From the NCBI RefSeq assembly GCF_964340395.1, contig NC_135553.1, positions 21,188,449-21,252,448 of the forward strand: DNA of 64,000 bases, given 5' to 3'. The position numbers and the translations under genes are program-made. This document shows positions 11,880 to 25,490 of this stretch, piece after piece (within the stretch, counting starts at the first letter, position 1; every line of letters begins with the position of its first letter). The notes beneath the pieces are model-generated. The model worked only from the letters and a program-made list of their open reading frames with translations. It did no database searches and had not been told where the DNA came from. The DNA is from Glandiceps talaboti (lineage: Eukaryota > Hemichordata > Enteropneusta > Spengelidae).

Positions 11880-12490
11880 ACTATTTTTTTTTCTTTGTAT
11901 GCTGAAAATTGAACAATCTAAAATCAATTGTATCTCATCATCAACTAAATTTAAATCACATCTTTTACAAAATTTTAAAATCAACGGGAACTCTTGGGGG
12001 ATCTCCTCCCTAATTTTAATTTCTAAAGTATGATCACTTATAATCTAAATTTTGATTATAATTTCCGTATACTAAAATCCCTGATATTCCTTGAATAATG
12101 CTTGACTTCAAAATTATGTTTAAAGAACTTGTATGTTCCTAATTCATTCACCCCTTTACTGTCTTGATGATTTAACTCCTCCTTCCGAGTCTTGTTTTAA
12201 TCATTAGTTAGTTTTAATGTTACTGGAATTAACAATAGTGTGACATTGTTTGCATTATAATGAGAACTTACTTTATCTAAATCATTCACAACCAATGTTT
12301 CTTTAATATGATTTAACCAGTTCTAGTTTATTTGTTTTTACTCATTTAATGCACATTTTAAAATATGTGGTAAGTTTTTAATTCTGTTCCAATATTTAAT
12401 CTGTGCAACTGTGGCTTTTATTTGTAAAGGAAATCTACCCAATTCACCTCTAAATCCAATAATTGGAGTCAATACTAGATACCATATTTC
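11880..12490 (-). pseudogene. Decayed LINE ORF2 C-terminal fragment
   Basis: On the minus strand, with frame breaks, it reads GELGRFPLQIKATVAQIKYW (near 12450), then KHNFEVKHYSRNIRDFSIRK (12120-12070), then SDHTLEIKIREEIPQEFP and FCKRCDLNLVDDEIQLILDC (12030-11910). This is the pattern of the region after the reverse transcriptase in many LINEs: a H-x-L-x-I-E segment followed by a C-x2-C...C knuckle. It lies antisense to C1q-A and was copied with the gene (28300-28915). Confidence 0.75.
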
Positions 12491-12529
12491 TGAGAATCAG
12501 TTATAATTCTACATTAATGTCTTTGATGA

Positions 12530-13235
12530 GTTCAGATCAAAATGTCATCATGACCAACCAATTAAGATATAGTAAATGTAGCTGAGTGCATGAGTACACT
12601 TATAACTTTCTTATTTTATATCAATTTTTGTGACGTATTAATGGTAGGAGTATTAACTTAGTGTCTTTGATAACTTCTGCATTTTTTAGATCAAAATGTC
12701 ATCTTCATCACAAAGATAATAAATCATAGCAATTCACTATAGCTGTTTATTGAATACATTTTTCGTATAACTTTTTATATATTTTTTATAACTTTCATTG
12801 ATGTGTTACCTAGAAATATCAGCTATTAAATAGATGTCTTTTATGATGTATAGATCAAAATTGTCATCACAAAAGATATCAGTAATCGTGGTGAATTTGT
12901 AGCTGTGTATTGAATAGATACATAATACATTTTAGTAACTTCTTTTGTATTTTGATAACTTTCAATGATGTATTTACCAACTAGATGTCTTTTATGATGT
13001 ACAGATCAAAATGTCATCTTGATCAAATCAAATCAAATCAAATCAAAGATATAATAATGAGTATTAAATAGCTGCAAAATTTACTGAATATACTGAGAGG
13101 TTATACACATGTTTTATTAGACTGTCTTGTTTTGTATGAAACCTTAAATTCTGATATTTTGACTGCATAAACATCAAGTTTTATAACGTCTTTTAACTAC
13201 TATTATAACTTTTGTATATCAAAATGTCATCTTAA
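12530..13235. repeat. Degenerate repeat of about 150-165 bp
   Basis: GATCAAAATGTCATC-like anchors at 12536, 12689, 12853, 13004 and about 13217, each followed by AT-rich sequence with TAACTTT and TGATGT blocks. A matching series follows C1q-B. An AATCA pentamer run sits at 13022-13046. Confidence 0.75.
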
Positions 13236-13412
13236 CCAAACTGAACATGATATGTATTTCAGTACCTATAATACAGTCTTACCCAAACTGAACATGAAAT
13301 GTATTTCAGTACCCAAAATACAGTCTTACCCAAACCGAACATGAAATGTATTTCAGTACCCAAAATACAGTCTTACCCAAACTGAACATGAAATGTATTT
13401 CAGTACCTATAT
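13235..13412. repeat. 47 bp tandem repeat, four copies
   Basis: AACTGAACATGAAATGTATT with an ATTTCAGTACC block repeats at about 13240, 13288, 13335 and 13380. A single copy is present at the paralogous place near 30457. Confidence 0.88.
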
Positions 13413-13419
13413 TAAAGCT

Positions 13420-14254
13420 CACTAGCTGCAACTGGGATATTTTTTATTATCAAGTCACCAAATATTTATTTTCTAATAGTTTGTCAGTTAATTTGATATA
13501 AAAAGACATTGCATCCGTTAAGTAGTAGTCAATATTATCCATAGATAGCGTCGTGAATGTTGAAATCTTGAGTGAAAGCTTGGTTTTAAATCTGTTGGCA
13601 TCTTAAATCTACACTAATTTGTAAATGTCGTATTGCTTTTTCCATTAGATAAACACAATCTATTCATTGAACATTGTTAAAATACCAATAATCTGACATT
13701 GTACATCTTAATCAGTGGTCAATCTCATCCACTAGTACTATAATAACAGGTTTAAATTGGGATTGCCATTGAGGGCGCTGATATTTGTGTACTTGACACA
13801 CACCCCCCCCCCCCCCCCCCCGAAAAAAATTTTAAATTGTTTTTTAAATTTGATTTATCATGTACATATAGGTGATTCAATACTGTTGAAAGAGTACAAT
13901 CTTACGAGTAAGTTATTACATCTAAGAAAACATTTTCAAAAAATATGTTCAGTTGCAACTTGTGCACCTTTAATGAATACCTGTGTGTACATTTTTTTTG
14001 TTACTATTTTTTTGATTTGTCAAAGAGTTTCATCTCTTGACAGTATGTAATCAAGACTACTTCAGTTACTTATGCTATCTAACTATTTTGTATTATTAGT
14101 TGAATCATATACAGTACATGTATGTAGTGGAAATATTTACTATTTCAGAATTATCAACGCAATAAAGAGACCAGTTAGATTTATAGTCTCAAAAACTTGG
14201 GTTTGTGATTTATTTTGAGAATGTTTACTTTGTCTGCTGCAATGTGGTGAAAAA
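13420..14254. other. Spacer after the duplicated block, nothing recognised
   Basis: Similarity to the B side ends near 13480. A C homopolymer lies at about 13803-13821. The open frame starting at 13757 spans that homopolymer and is not credible as a gene. Confidence 0.4.
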
Positions 14255-16232
14255 AACACATTGTATACATGCATGTATGTATATATGTATGTATGTATGC
14301 ATGTATGTATGTATGTATGTATGTATAATGTATGTATGTATGTGTTTATGTGATGTGTGCGTGTGTGCATGTGTGTATTTGCATGCATGCGAACATTCAT
14401 GTATGTACGTGTGTGTACATGTGTGTGTGTGTATACATGTACCGGTATGTATTTATGTATATACTGTATGTACATGTATGTTTGTTAATGTATACGTACG
14501 AGTGCTAAATATGCATGTATGTGTTTGTGTGTGGTTAAGTTGAGTTTCTACATGTAAATGTGCATGTAGATATAAGAAACAGCAATATAGTTTGATCATG
14601 TGACCATTTGTATTACATGGTATTATTAAAAATCACAAAGAAAATGCAGAGTAAAGATCATGATGGAAACAATGTCTGCAATAAAACATGATGAGAGAAA
14701 GTTAATGAGTTCATCTTTCAATTGTACACATGTGCAACTGTACTTGATGAACAACTGGAATATACATCATCTGGAAAGTCCAATCTCAGATGACTGAAAC
14801 GGGATGTGGAAATCCATGTGTCAAAACTTTAAGGAAGACAATTAAATTGTGGTAAGATAAAACTACAAGGAACTTCTTTAAACTTAATTTGACCTGAAAT
14901 AATACCCTTAGTATATATGTTTGGAGATGTCACCGACTTCTATGTTACACTGCATGGGGGATATGTCAGTATTAAATACATATTATTCCTAGAAATGAAA
15001 TCATGGTTTCCTGCTTCCTTCTATACATTACTGGTACATGTTGACATGTAAATAAAAATAAAATCTATCAGTTCAGAATCTAAACTACAGACAAATTATC
15101 TGCTATCTATGCTGATCTTGTTGTTACCTGCTAATCATCTTTAGCGATATACACCTGATTGGGATAGGGATGGATTGAGATCAATAATTTTGTTTTATAT
15201 GCTACTGGTGGTATATACTTTCTGTGTGTGTACTAGCTGTGATAGAAGACAATTAAACAATGCTGACATTGCTATGTACGTATGTATGTATGTATGTATG
15301 TATGTATGTATGTATTTATTTATGTGTGCATGTGTGCATGCATGCATACATGAATGTCTGTGTGTGCATGTGTGTATTTGCATGCATGCGTATATGCATG
15401 TATGTATATATGTGTATGTACATGTATGTATGTATGTATGTATGTATGTATACGTATGTGTACTAAGTATGCATGCACGTGTTTGTGTGTGGTTGAGTTG
15501 AGTTTCTACATGTAAATGTGCATTTAGATATAAGAAACAGCAATGCAGGTTGATCATGTGACCATTTGTATTACATGGTATTATTAAAAATCACCACGAA
15601 AATGCAGAGTAAAGATCATGATGGAAACAATGTCTGCAATAAAACATGATGAGAGAAAGTGGATGAGTTCATCTTTCAATTGTACACAACATCTATACTT
15701 GATGAACAACTGGAATATACATCATCTGGAAAGTCCAATCTCAGATGACTGAAACGGGATATGGAAATCCATGTGTCAAAACTTTAAGGAAGACAATTAA
15801 ATTGTGGTAAGATAAAACTACAAGGAACTTCTTTAAACTTAATTTGACCTGAAATAATACCCTTAGTATATATGTTTGGAGATGTCACCGACTTCTATGT
15901 TACACTGCATGGGGGATATGTCAGTATTAAATACATATTATTCCTAGAAATGAAATCATGGTTTCCTGCTTCCTTCTATACATTACTGGTACATGTTGAC
16001 ATGTAAATAAAAATAAAATTTATCAGTTCAGAATCTAAACTACAGACAAATTATCTGCTATCTATGCTGATTTTGTTGTTACCTGCTAATCATCTTTAGC
16101 GATTACACCTGATTGGGATAGGGATGGATTGAGATCAATAATTTTGTTTATTATGCTACTGGTGGTATATACTTTCTGTGTACTAGCTGTGATAGAAGAT
16201 AATTAGACAATGCTGACATTGCTATGTTTGTA
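14255..16232. repeat. Tandem duplication, 958 bp unit, with (TATG)n
   Basis: Two units at 958 bp spacing (GTGGTTAAGTTGAG at 14531, GTGGTTGAGTTGAG at 15489), each a TATG/TGTG microsatellite followed by about 700 bp of near-identical unique sequence. The microsatellites are at 14263-14520 and 15274-15480. Long open frames here are only translations of the tetranucleotide repeat. Confidence 0.9.
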
Positions 16233-16790
16233 TTCTATAAAGATGTAACACACAGGTTCACTCCAGTTAAGTAAAAAAAACTAACAGATTTGTTGGGGAG
16301 GGGGAGGAGTTGTGCCTATGTGTCAGCAAACTATTACATTTAATTTTTTTTATAGAAAAACTAGGTCAATTGAATTCCTTCAAGCTAATTACAACTATGA
16401 TCAATCGGGTAGGGGTGGGGTATGGGTCAACCAGGCAGGGGGTAGGGAGAACTATGGCTATGGGTCAATAGCTAACTTTGGTATTGAAAGTGTCCATAAA
16501 TCAAAAAGTTTATAAATGGGTCACTTCAAGAAAACATGCCCAAATGGAATAACTATAAATTATGACGTATATTAGGCCATTCAAACCTATTCCATTATCT
16601 TTAGGGTAGAAAAAGTGAAGAAAATAAATTAAAACATTGACAAAAGTACAAAATATAAATAAGTCTCTTTTTTCTGCGATTTTGTAATCTCTTTCATGAG
16701 TATATAAATCTAAAGTTAGATTAAACTGTTGTGAGAGTTCATTAAAAACAGAAAAGCTAGTTTTTATGACAGCAAGTGTTGACCATCTTC
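16233..16790. other. Upstream region of C1q-B
   Basis: No coding sequence recognised. Includes a GGGTAGG/TATGGGTCAA-rich patch (16400-16470). Confidence 0.35.
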
Positions 16791-16879
16791 ATCCCTCCCT
16801 CCCTTCATTGTAATGGATTTTACCATATCTGTTCTGGACTCTAATATATGTAATTACTGTTTTCTTCCATAAAACAGAA

Positions 16880-16997
16880 AACCTTTGAAAGTTGGACTGC
16901 ATAACTGCAAACTCTGTCTAGTTCATCAGACAAAATCAGTTTTGACCGAAGACGTACAGTTTGGTCCTTGTCCACCATCCACAGAGAATAATCCAAG
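16880..16997 (+). other. Proposed noncoding exon 1 of C1q-B
   Basis: Matches the proposed A exon: CTGCAAACTCTGT...TAGTTCA near the start and AGAGAATAATCCAAG at the end, followed by GTAAGG (donor). The next coding exon acceptor is at 25882, giving an intron of 8.9 kb. Derived copies of this exon fill the intron (17040-24560), but they have lost the donor, which points to this one as the functional copy. Confidence 0.45.
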
Positions 16998-17039
16998 GTA
17001 AGGATGTACAGAATTTATTGCAATCATTGCATGAACTCA

Positions 17040-20000
17040 ATTTATACCTACATATTCTTTACTCTATTCCATGGCAGCTGAGTAGAGTTTATTCTGCTGA
17101 CTATAGATGAAATGTTTAATTGTCATCGTCCATCATTACACTTAATTTACCTGTTTACAACTTCTTTCTTGAAATTCTTTGTCAAATATTTGTTTGGTTG
17201 TCAAGGAGTTTTTAAAAACTACATTGAATATTTTTATCATTTCGTCATTTCCAACACTTTTGAACAGTGCAGCTACTTTTTACCCAACATTTAATACATC
17301 ATATCTACAGTTTGTCTTTTATAGTAGAATTAATTGGGTGTCATTCTGAGTTATGAGTTTGAAAAACAACTTTTTATTTTATTTTACCTTGTGAAGTACT
17401 AGGCTCTAAACACTGTCATTTTTGATGTAGGCACAATAGAAATGTTGTTTTGTGTGTCTCAATATATCTCAATTCATATTGTAATTCTGTGTACATTTTG
17501 TATATGTAAAATTGTTGTCAAATTTGATAGATTTGTAAAAAAAACAAACAAAAAAAAACAACACCTAACTATTTTAATAGTCACCAACAAAAGTAATAAT
17601 TCTACAACATCTTGACCATCCTCTAGTTACAATAGATTTGACCACATCTTTCAGGTTGTTTACACTAGTCCATGGCAGCTGACTATAGTTTATTCTGGTT
17701 ATATAGAATGTTTGTCATCGTCTATCCACACACTTTGTCTTTGCTGTTTTCAACTTCTTTTGTGTAATTTTTGGTGAAAATATTGTTTCTTTGGTTTCCA
17801 ATGAGTTTTTAAAAACTACATCAAACAGTTTTATCTTTTTTGTCATTTGAAACACTTTGAACAGTGCAGCTACTTTTTAACCAACATTGTATACATCATA
17901 ATTACAGTTTGTTTTTAACAGTAGAGTTAATTCTGTATCATTATTATTAGTTCATTACTTTGGAATACAACTTTTTTTTAATTTTACGTTGTTAAGTACA
18001 TGTACTATGCTCTAAACACTACAATTGTTTATGTAGGCGTAATAGAAATGTTTTATTTTACATGAAGTACAGTGAGCTCTAAACACTACCTATTTTCTTT
18101 TTTCATCTTATTTTTACCATTAGATATTTTATTTGGGAGGTAAGTGCCTACAGTTAGGAAATTCTGAATTCGTCATAAAAAGATGTCATTTATTTTGTAT
18201 TTACTACAACTTTCTTGACACTTTTGCTCAAAAACTACCATTTCCATAACAAAATGATGTATGGAAAGTATATACTGATGGCCATTAAGGCTGTATTTTA
18301 AAGTTCTTCATAAAAATAATGGCTCTTTTGGTGAATTTTTCAGCATTTAGAAAATAGGGATACTTTTATTGATGTGAAATTGCATGACATGCTAGTTAAT
18401 ATTTATAAACATAGGTTTTGCTGAATTCAGATATGATTTTGGTTAAATTTATAATATTAGGATACCATAGTTCCATTTCTATTCACTTTTTTTGTGTTTT
18501 TACTGTTAAAACTTCAAACAATTGACTTTGTCTCTCATTTCGTTTTTTTCATTTGATGTCATATTTCTGTGTATATTTTGTATATAAAACTATAATTTGT
18601 GTCAGATTTTGTAAATTAGTAAAAAAAAATAAACATTTAGTCACCTACAAAAGTAATATTAGTTCAACATCTTGACCATCCTCTAGTTACAATAGATTTG
18701 ACCACATCTTTCAAAATTGATATTTGACTGCTTGGTTTTGTTGACAGTACAACTGACTGTAAACTGTCTCTAGTTCAGTAGACGGAGTTGTAACTCCTAC
18801 AAATTTAGTGTGAGTGAAGATTTTGGTCTTTGTAAACCGTCAACAGAGAATAATCCTTAAGATGTACAGAATTTATAGAAATCATTGCATAGACTGAGTT
18901 TATATCTACAGGTTGGTTACACTAGTCCATGGCAGCTGAGTAGAGTTTATTCTGGTTATGTAGAATGTTTGTCATCGTCTATCCACACACTTTTTTTTTT
19001 GCTGATTTCAACTTCTTTTGTGTAATTTTTGGTGAAAATATTGTTTCTTTGGTTTCCAATGAGTTTTCAAAAACTACATCAAACAGTTTTATCTTTTTTG
19101 TCATTTGAAACACTTTGAACAGTGCAGCTTCTTTTTAACCAACATTGTATACATCATAATTACAGTTTGTTTTTAACAGTAGAGTTAATTCTATGTCATT
19201 ATTATTAGTTCATTACTTTGAAATACAACTTTCTTTATTTTAAGTTGTTATAAGTACTACGCTCTAAACACTACAATTTTTGATGTAGGCATAATAGAAA
19301 TGTTGTTTTATTTTACATGAAGTACAGTGAGCTCTTAACACTATGTATTTTCTTTTTTCATCTTATCGTTACCATTAGATATTTTATTTGGGAGGTAAGT
19401 GTGCATGCCTACAGTGAGAGGAAATTCTGAATTTATGTTTTCAACTTCTTTTGCGACAATTTTGGTGAAAATATTTTTTCTTTGGTTTCCAATGAGTTTT
19501 TAAAAACTACATCAAACAGTTTTATCTTTTTGTAATTTCCAACACTTTTAACAGTGGATCAACTTTTCATCTAACATTTTATACATCATATCTACAGTTT
19601 GTCTTTTATTTTAGAATTAATTCTGTGTCATTTTTAGTAAAAGACAAATTTTGTTTTACTTTATCTTTTGAAGTACTTAGGCTCTAAACATTAGCTTTAT
19701 AATACAAATTGTTATATCATCTTATCTTTACTGTTAGATATTTTGGTAGGTAAGTGCCTACAGTGAGGAAATTCAGAATTCTTCATGAAAAGATGATTCC
19801 ATTTACTTTGAATTTACTACAATTTTCTTGACATTTTTGTTCAAAAACCAGCATTTCCATAACAAAAAATTAAAAATGGTTGTCTCTGTTTTTGAAAAAT
19901 ATTATTCACTTGTACTTATGACTTTCTTGACACTTTTAGTCAAAATTATAAATTTAAGAAAAAAAATTGAAAATGCTATTCTGCTTTCTTTGATATATGC

Positions 20001-23000
20001 AATGTATAATCTGATGGTTATTGAGGCTATAGTTTAAAGTTCTTTATAAAAAATATGTTTCATTTAATAAATTTTCCAGCATTTAGAAAATTGTGATATT
20101 TTTTATCCATGTGAAAGTGCATGTTGGTTTGTTCTGCTAGTTAGTGTGTATAAACCTAGGTTTTGGTGAATTCGGATATGATTTTGGTTTAAATAATATT
20201 AGGATGCCAGAGTTCCATTTCTACTCACTTTTTGTGATATCTTTTGTTGAAAATTCAGATAATGGTCTTTTTCTCTCATTTTATGCTGTATTTCTGTGTA
20301 CATTTTGTATATAAAACTGAAAATGGTGTCAAATTTTGTACATCAGTAAAACTACTAAAATATTTAGTAACCTACAAAAGTTAGAACTGTTCAACATCTG
20401 GTGCATCCTCTAGTTACAATAGATTTGACCACATCTATCAAAATTAATATTTGACTGCTTGGTTTTGTTGACAGTACAACTGACTGCAAACTGTCTGTAG
20501 TTCAGTAGACGGAGTTGTAACTCCTACAAATTTAGTTTGAGTGAAGATTTTGGTCTTTGTAAACTGTCTACAGATAATAATCCTAAGGATGTACAGAATT
20601 TATAGAAATCATTGCATAGACTGAGTTTATATCTACAGGTTGTTTACACTAGTCCATGGCAGCTGAGTACAGTTTATTCTGGTTATGTAGAATGTTTTGT
20701 CATCGTCCATCCACACACTTTTTTATTGCTGTTTTCATCTTCTGTTGTGTAATTTTTGGTGAAAATATTTTTTCTTTGGTTTCCAATGAGTTTTTAAAAA
20801 CTACATCAAACAGTTTTATCTTTTTGTAATTTCCAACACTTTTAACAGTGGATCAACTTTTCATCTAACATTTTATACATCATATCTACAGTTTGTCTTT
20901 TATTTTAGAATTAATTCTGTGTCATTTTTAGTAAAAGACAAATTTTGTTTTACTTTATCTTTTGAAGTACTTAGGCTCTAAACATTAGCTTTATAATACA
21001 AATTGTTATATCATCTTATCTTTACTGTTAGATATTTTGGTAGGTAAGTGCCTACAGTGAGGAAATTCAGAATTCTTCATGAAAAGATGATTCCATTTAC
21101 TTTGAATTTACTACAATTTTCTTGACATTTTTGTTCAAAAACTACCATTTCCATAACAAAAAATTAAAAATGGTTGTCTCTGTTTTTGAAAAATATTATT
21201 CACTTGTACTTATGACTTTCTTGACACTTTTAGTCAAAATTATAAATTTAAGAAAAAAAATTGAAAATGCTATTCTGCTTTCTTTGATATATGCAATGTA
21301 TAATCTGATGGTTATTGAGGCTATAGTTTAAAGTTCTTTATAAAAAATATGTTTCATTTAATAAATTTTCCAGCATTTAGAAAATTGTGATATTTTTTAT
21401 CCATGTGAAAGTGCATGTTGGTTTGTTCTGCTAGTTAGTGTGTATAAACCTAGGTTTTGGTGAATTCGGATATGATTTTGGTTTAAATAATATTAGGATG
21501 CCAGAGTTCCATTTCTACTCACTTTTTGTGATATCTTTTGTTGAAAATTCAGATAATGGTCTTTTTCTCTCATTTTATGCTGTATTTCTGTGTACATTTT
21601 GTATATAAAACTGAAAATGGTGTCAAATTTTGTACATCAGTAAAACTACTAAAATATTTAGTAACCTACAAAAGTTAGAACTGTTCAACATCTGGTGCAT
21701 CCTCTAGTTACAATAGATTTGACCACATCTATCAAAATTAATATTTGACTGCTTGGTTTTGTTGACAGTACAACTGACTGCAAACTGTCTGTAGTTCAGT
21801 AGACGGAGTTGTAACTCCTACAAATTTAGTTTGAGTGAAGATTTTGGTCTTTGTAAACTGTCTACAGATAATAATCCTAAGGATGTACAGAATTTATAGA
21901 AATCATTGCATAGACTGAGTTTATATCTACAGGTTGTTTACACTAGTCCATGGCAGCTGAGTACAGTTTATTCTGGTTATGTAGAATGTTTTGTCATCGT
22001 CCATCCACACACTTTTTTATTGCTGTTTTCATCTTCTGTTGTGTAATTTTTGGTGAAAATATTTTTTCTTTGGTTTCCAATGAGTTTTTAAAAACTACAT
22101 CAAACAGTTTTATCTTTTTGTAATTTCCAACACTTGTAACAGTGGATCAACTTTTTATCTAAAATTTTATACATCATATCTACAGTTTCTCTTTTATTTT
22201 AGAATTGATTCTGTGTCATTTTTAGTTTAAAAGACAAATTTTGTTTTACTTTACCTTTTGAAGTACTTTGGCTCTAAACATTCGCTTTTTTTCTGAAATT
22301 CTTTATAATACAAATTGTTACATCATCTTATCTTTACTGTTAGATATTTTGGTAGGTAAGTGCCTACAGTGAGGAAATTCAGAATTCTTCATGAAAAGAT
22401 GATGCCATTTACTTTGAATTTACTACAATTTTCTTGACATTTTTGTTCAAAAACTACCATTTCCATAACAAAAAATTAAAAATGGTTTTACCTGTTTTTT
22501 AAAAAAAATATTATTCACTTGTACTTATGACTTTCTTGACACTTTTAGTCAAAATTATATATTTAAGAAAAAAAAATTGAAAATGCTATTCTGCTTTCTT
22601 TGATATATGTAAAGTATAATCTGATGGTTATTGAGGCTATAGTTTAAAGTTCTTTATAAAAAATATGTTTCATTTAATAAATTTTCCAGCATTTAGAAAA
22701 TAGTGATATTTTTTATCCATGTGAAAGTGCATGTTGGTTTGTTCTGCTAGTTAGTGTGTATAAACCTAGGTTTTGGTTAATTCGGATATGATTTTGGTTT
22801 AAATAATATTAGGATGCCAGAGTTCCATTTCTACTCACTTTTTGTGATATCTTTTGTTGAAAATTCAGATAATGGTCTTTTTCTCTCATTTTATGCTGTA
22901 TTTCTGTGTACATTTTGTATATAAAACTGAAAATGGTGTCAAATTTTGTACATCAGTAAAACAACTAAAATATTTAGTAAACTACAAAAGTTAGAACTTT

Positions 23001-24560
23001 TCAACATCTTGTGCATCCTCTAGTTACAATAGATTTGACCACATCTATCAAAATTAATATTTGACTGCTTGGTTTTGTTGACAGTACAACTGACTGTAAA
23101 CTGTCTGTAGTTCAGTAGACAGAGTTGTAACTCCTACAAATTTAGTTTGAGTGAAGATTTTGGTCTTTGTAAACCGTCTACAGAGAATAATCCTTAGGAT
23201 GTACAGAATTTATAGAAATCATTTCATAGACTGAGTTTATATCTACAGGTTGTTTACACTAGTACATGGCAGCTGAGTAAAGTTTATTCTGGTTATATAG
23301 AATGTTTGTCATCGTCCATCCACACACTTTTTTTTTCAACTTCTTTTCTGTAATTTTTGGTGAAATACTTTTTCTTTGGTTTTCAATGAGCTTTTAAAAA
23401 CTACATCAAACAGTTTTATCTTTTTGTAATTTCCAACACTTTGAATAGTGCAGCTACTTTTTATCCAACACTTTATACATCATAATTACAGTTTGTCTTT
23501 TATAGTAGAGTTAATTTTATGTCATTATTATTAGTTCATTACTTTGAAATACAATTTTGTTTTATTTTAAGTTGTGAAGTGCAAGGCTATAAACACTACA
23601 ATTTTTGATGTAGGCATAATAGAAATGTTGTTGTATTTTACATGAAGTATAGTGAGCTCTAAACACTATCTATTTTCTATTTTCATGTTATTGTTACCAT
23701 TAGATATTTTAATTGGTAGGTAAGTGTGCATGCCTACAGTGAGGAAATTCTGAAGTCTTCATGAAAAGATGATACCGTTTATTTAATATTTACTACAACT
23801 TTCTTGACACTTTTGCTCAAAAAGTACCATTTCCATAACAAAAAATTTAAAATACTTGTTTGTTTATTTAAATATCATTTACTAGTACTTTGCACTTATT
23901 TGACTTTCTTGACACTTTTAGTAAAAAATTATAAATTTAAGTAAAAAAATTGAAAATGCTGTTCTTTTTTCTTTGACATATGGAAAGTATATACTGATGG
24001 CTATTGAGGCTGTATTTTAAAGTTCTTCATAAAAATAATATCTCTTTTGGTAAATTTTTCAGCATTTAGAAAATAGGGATACTTTTATTGATGTGAAATT
24101 GCATGACCTGCTAGTTAATATTTATAAACGTAGGTGTTGCTGAATTCAGATATGATTTTGGTTAAATTTATAATATTAGGATACCATAGTTCCATTTCTA
24201 TTCACTTTTTTGTGTGTTTTTACTGTAAAAGTTCAGATAATAGACTTTGTCTCTCATTTCATTTTTCATTTGATGTCATATTTCTATGTACATTTTGTAT
24301 ATAAAATTAAAAATGATGTCAAATTTTGTACATCAGTAAAAACAACTAAATTATTTAGTCACCTACAAAAGTTAGAACTGTTCAACATCTGGTGCATCCT
24401 CTAGTTACAATAGATTTGACCACATCTATCAAAATTAATATTTGACTGCTGGGTTTTGTTGACAGTACAACTGCAAACTTGTATAGTTCAGTAGACAAGA
24501 GTTGTACTCTTCTAGAAATTTAGTAGTTTGAGGGAAGATTTTGGTCAAATGTTTCCCCTG
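17040..24560 (+). repeat. Tandem array of promoter/first-exon units in C1q-B intron 1
   Basis: The anchor CCTCTAGTTACAATAGATTT occurs at 17620, 18680, 20407, 21701, 23017 and 24398, giving units of 1060, 1727, 1294, 1316 and 1381 bp. Most units hold a first-exon-like block (GTACAACTGACTG to AGAATAATCC) and a downstream block with the GTCCATGGCAGCTGAGTA motif. The unit at 17620 lacks the exon-like block by deletion. In the others the donor CCAAG/GTAAG has become CCTAAGG or CCTTA(A/G)G. Units are in the same orientation as the gene. The two central units are almost identical. A 69-codon frame repeated at 19828 and 21122 is a by-product. Confidence 0.88.
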
Positions 24561-25400
24561 TTTGAGGGTGATAATTAACCCCCCACCTCATACTCCCCCC
24601 CCCCCCTCCATTAAATTCCATGTATGCATGTATGCACCATTTATGTACCGTATTCCTAAAATAAGATCAACAATTTAGTATTTCGTTTATAGTATTCAAG
24701 AATGGCTGCAGGTTAATGTGTATTGGACCTACATTTCACTTTCTCTAAAAGTTCACTGAATTCACCAAAGGGGACATATTGATCAGCTAACACAGTACTT
24801 TGTACTTTAACTGTTAATTTCATCTGGCCATTTCTGTTTTAACAAATTTGTCATGCTCATCATAAAAAACCTGTTCTGGTTGAAATTGTAGAAGCATTAA
24901 TGAATGGTTTTGGGTACATCTGTATGTATTAAGGGAAGCCATAAAAACATTGAAAATCTTGTACAGTTAATTAGTATTAATTAAAATATACTGCCCATAG
25001 TCACACAGTATTCACGTATGGGCATATAGGTCTAAATACCTTTAGATGAAAATCACTTTCATCGGGTGTCAAAAATGAAAAATGCTCAAGGCAAATTAAT
25101 GTGATTAATCAATCTCATGCTCTGCATTTTTCCCCCATAAAATACTATAATTTGTTTGTGTGTAAAATGTAGTATAATGAAAATGTTAATTATGTTATTT
25201 GAAAACGTGCCTATAATAGTAGAATGGATAAGAAGTAAAACAGTTCTATTATGGTATTTGAAAAGACAAGATTAAAACACACTTTAAATTAAAGTCAGGT
25301 TTAGATTGAGTACTCAGAAATACATGCAACCTTTGTCAAAGATTAAATAATGTTGTTAATAATGTGGAAAAAAGCTTCAATTCCCACTTTGTGCTCAAAG
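24561..25400. other. C1q-B intron 1, unclassified
   Basis: Starts with a C-rich run (24575-24610). A short inverted repeat TGCCCATA/TATGGGCA lies at 24990-25025. No exon is seen. Confidence 0.35.
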
Positions 25401-25404
25401 CCCC

Positions 25405-25490
25405 AGTACATTCCAGTCCAGTCCTGTCCAGTCCAGTCCAGTCCAGTTCATTCCAGTCCAGTCCAGTCTAGTCCAGTCCAGTCCAGTCCA
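25405..25490. repeat. Pentanucleotide (CCAGT)n microsatellite
   Basis: About 16 imperfect copies of CCAGT/TCCAG. The open frame across it encodes only SPVQSSPVQ repeats. Confidence 0.92.

Noticed and set aside
14140-15557. Open frames of 108-120 codons on both strands rich in Tyr, Val, Cys, Met or Thr-His
   Set aside because: They are translations of the TATG/TGTG microsatellite; all three frames stay open because the repeat lacks stops.
19828-21331. The same 69-codon frame twice, 1294 bp apart, suggesting a small conserved gene
   Set aside because: The whole 1.3 kb unit is duplicated, noncoding parts included, so conservation is not specific to the frame. The related unit at about 22440 does not keep it.
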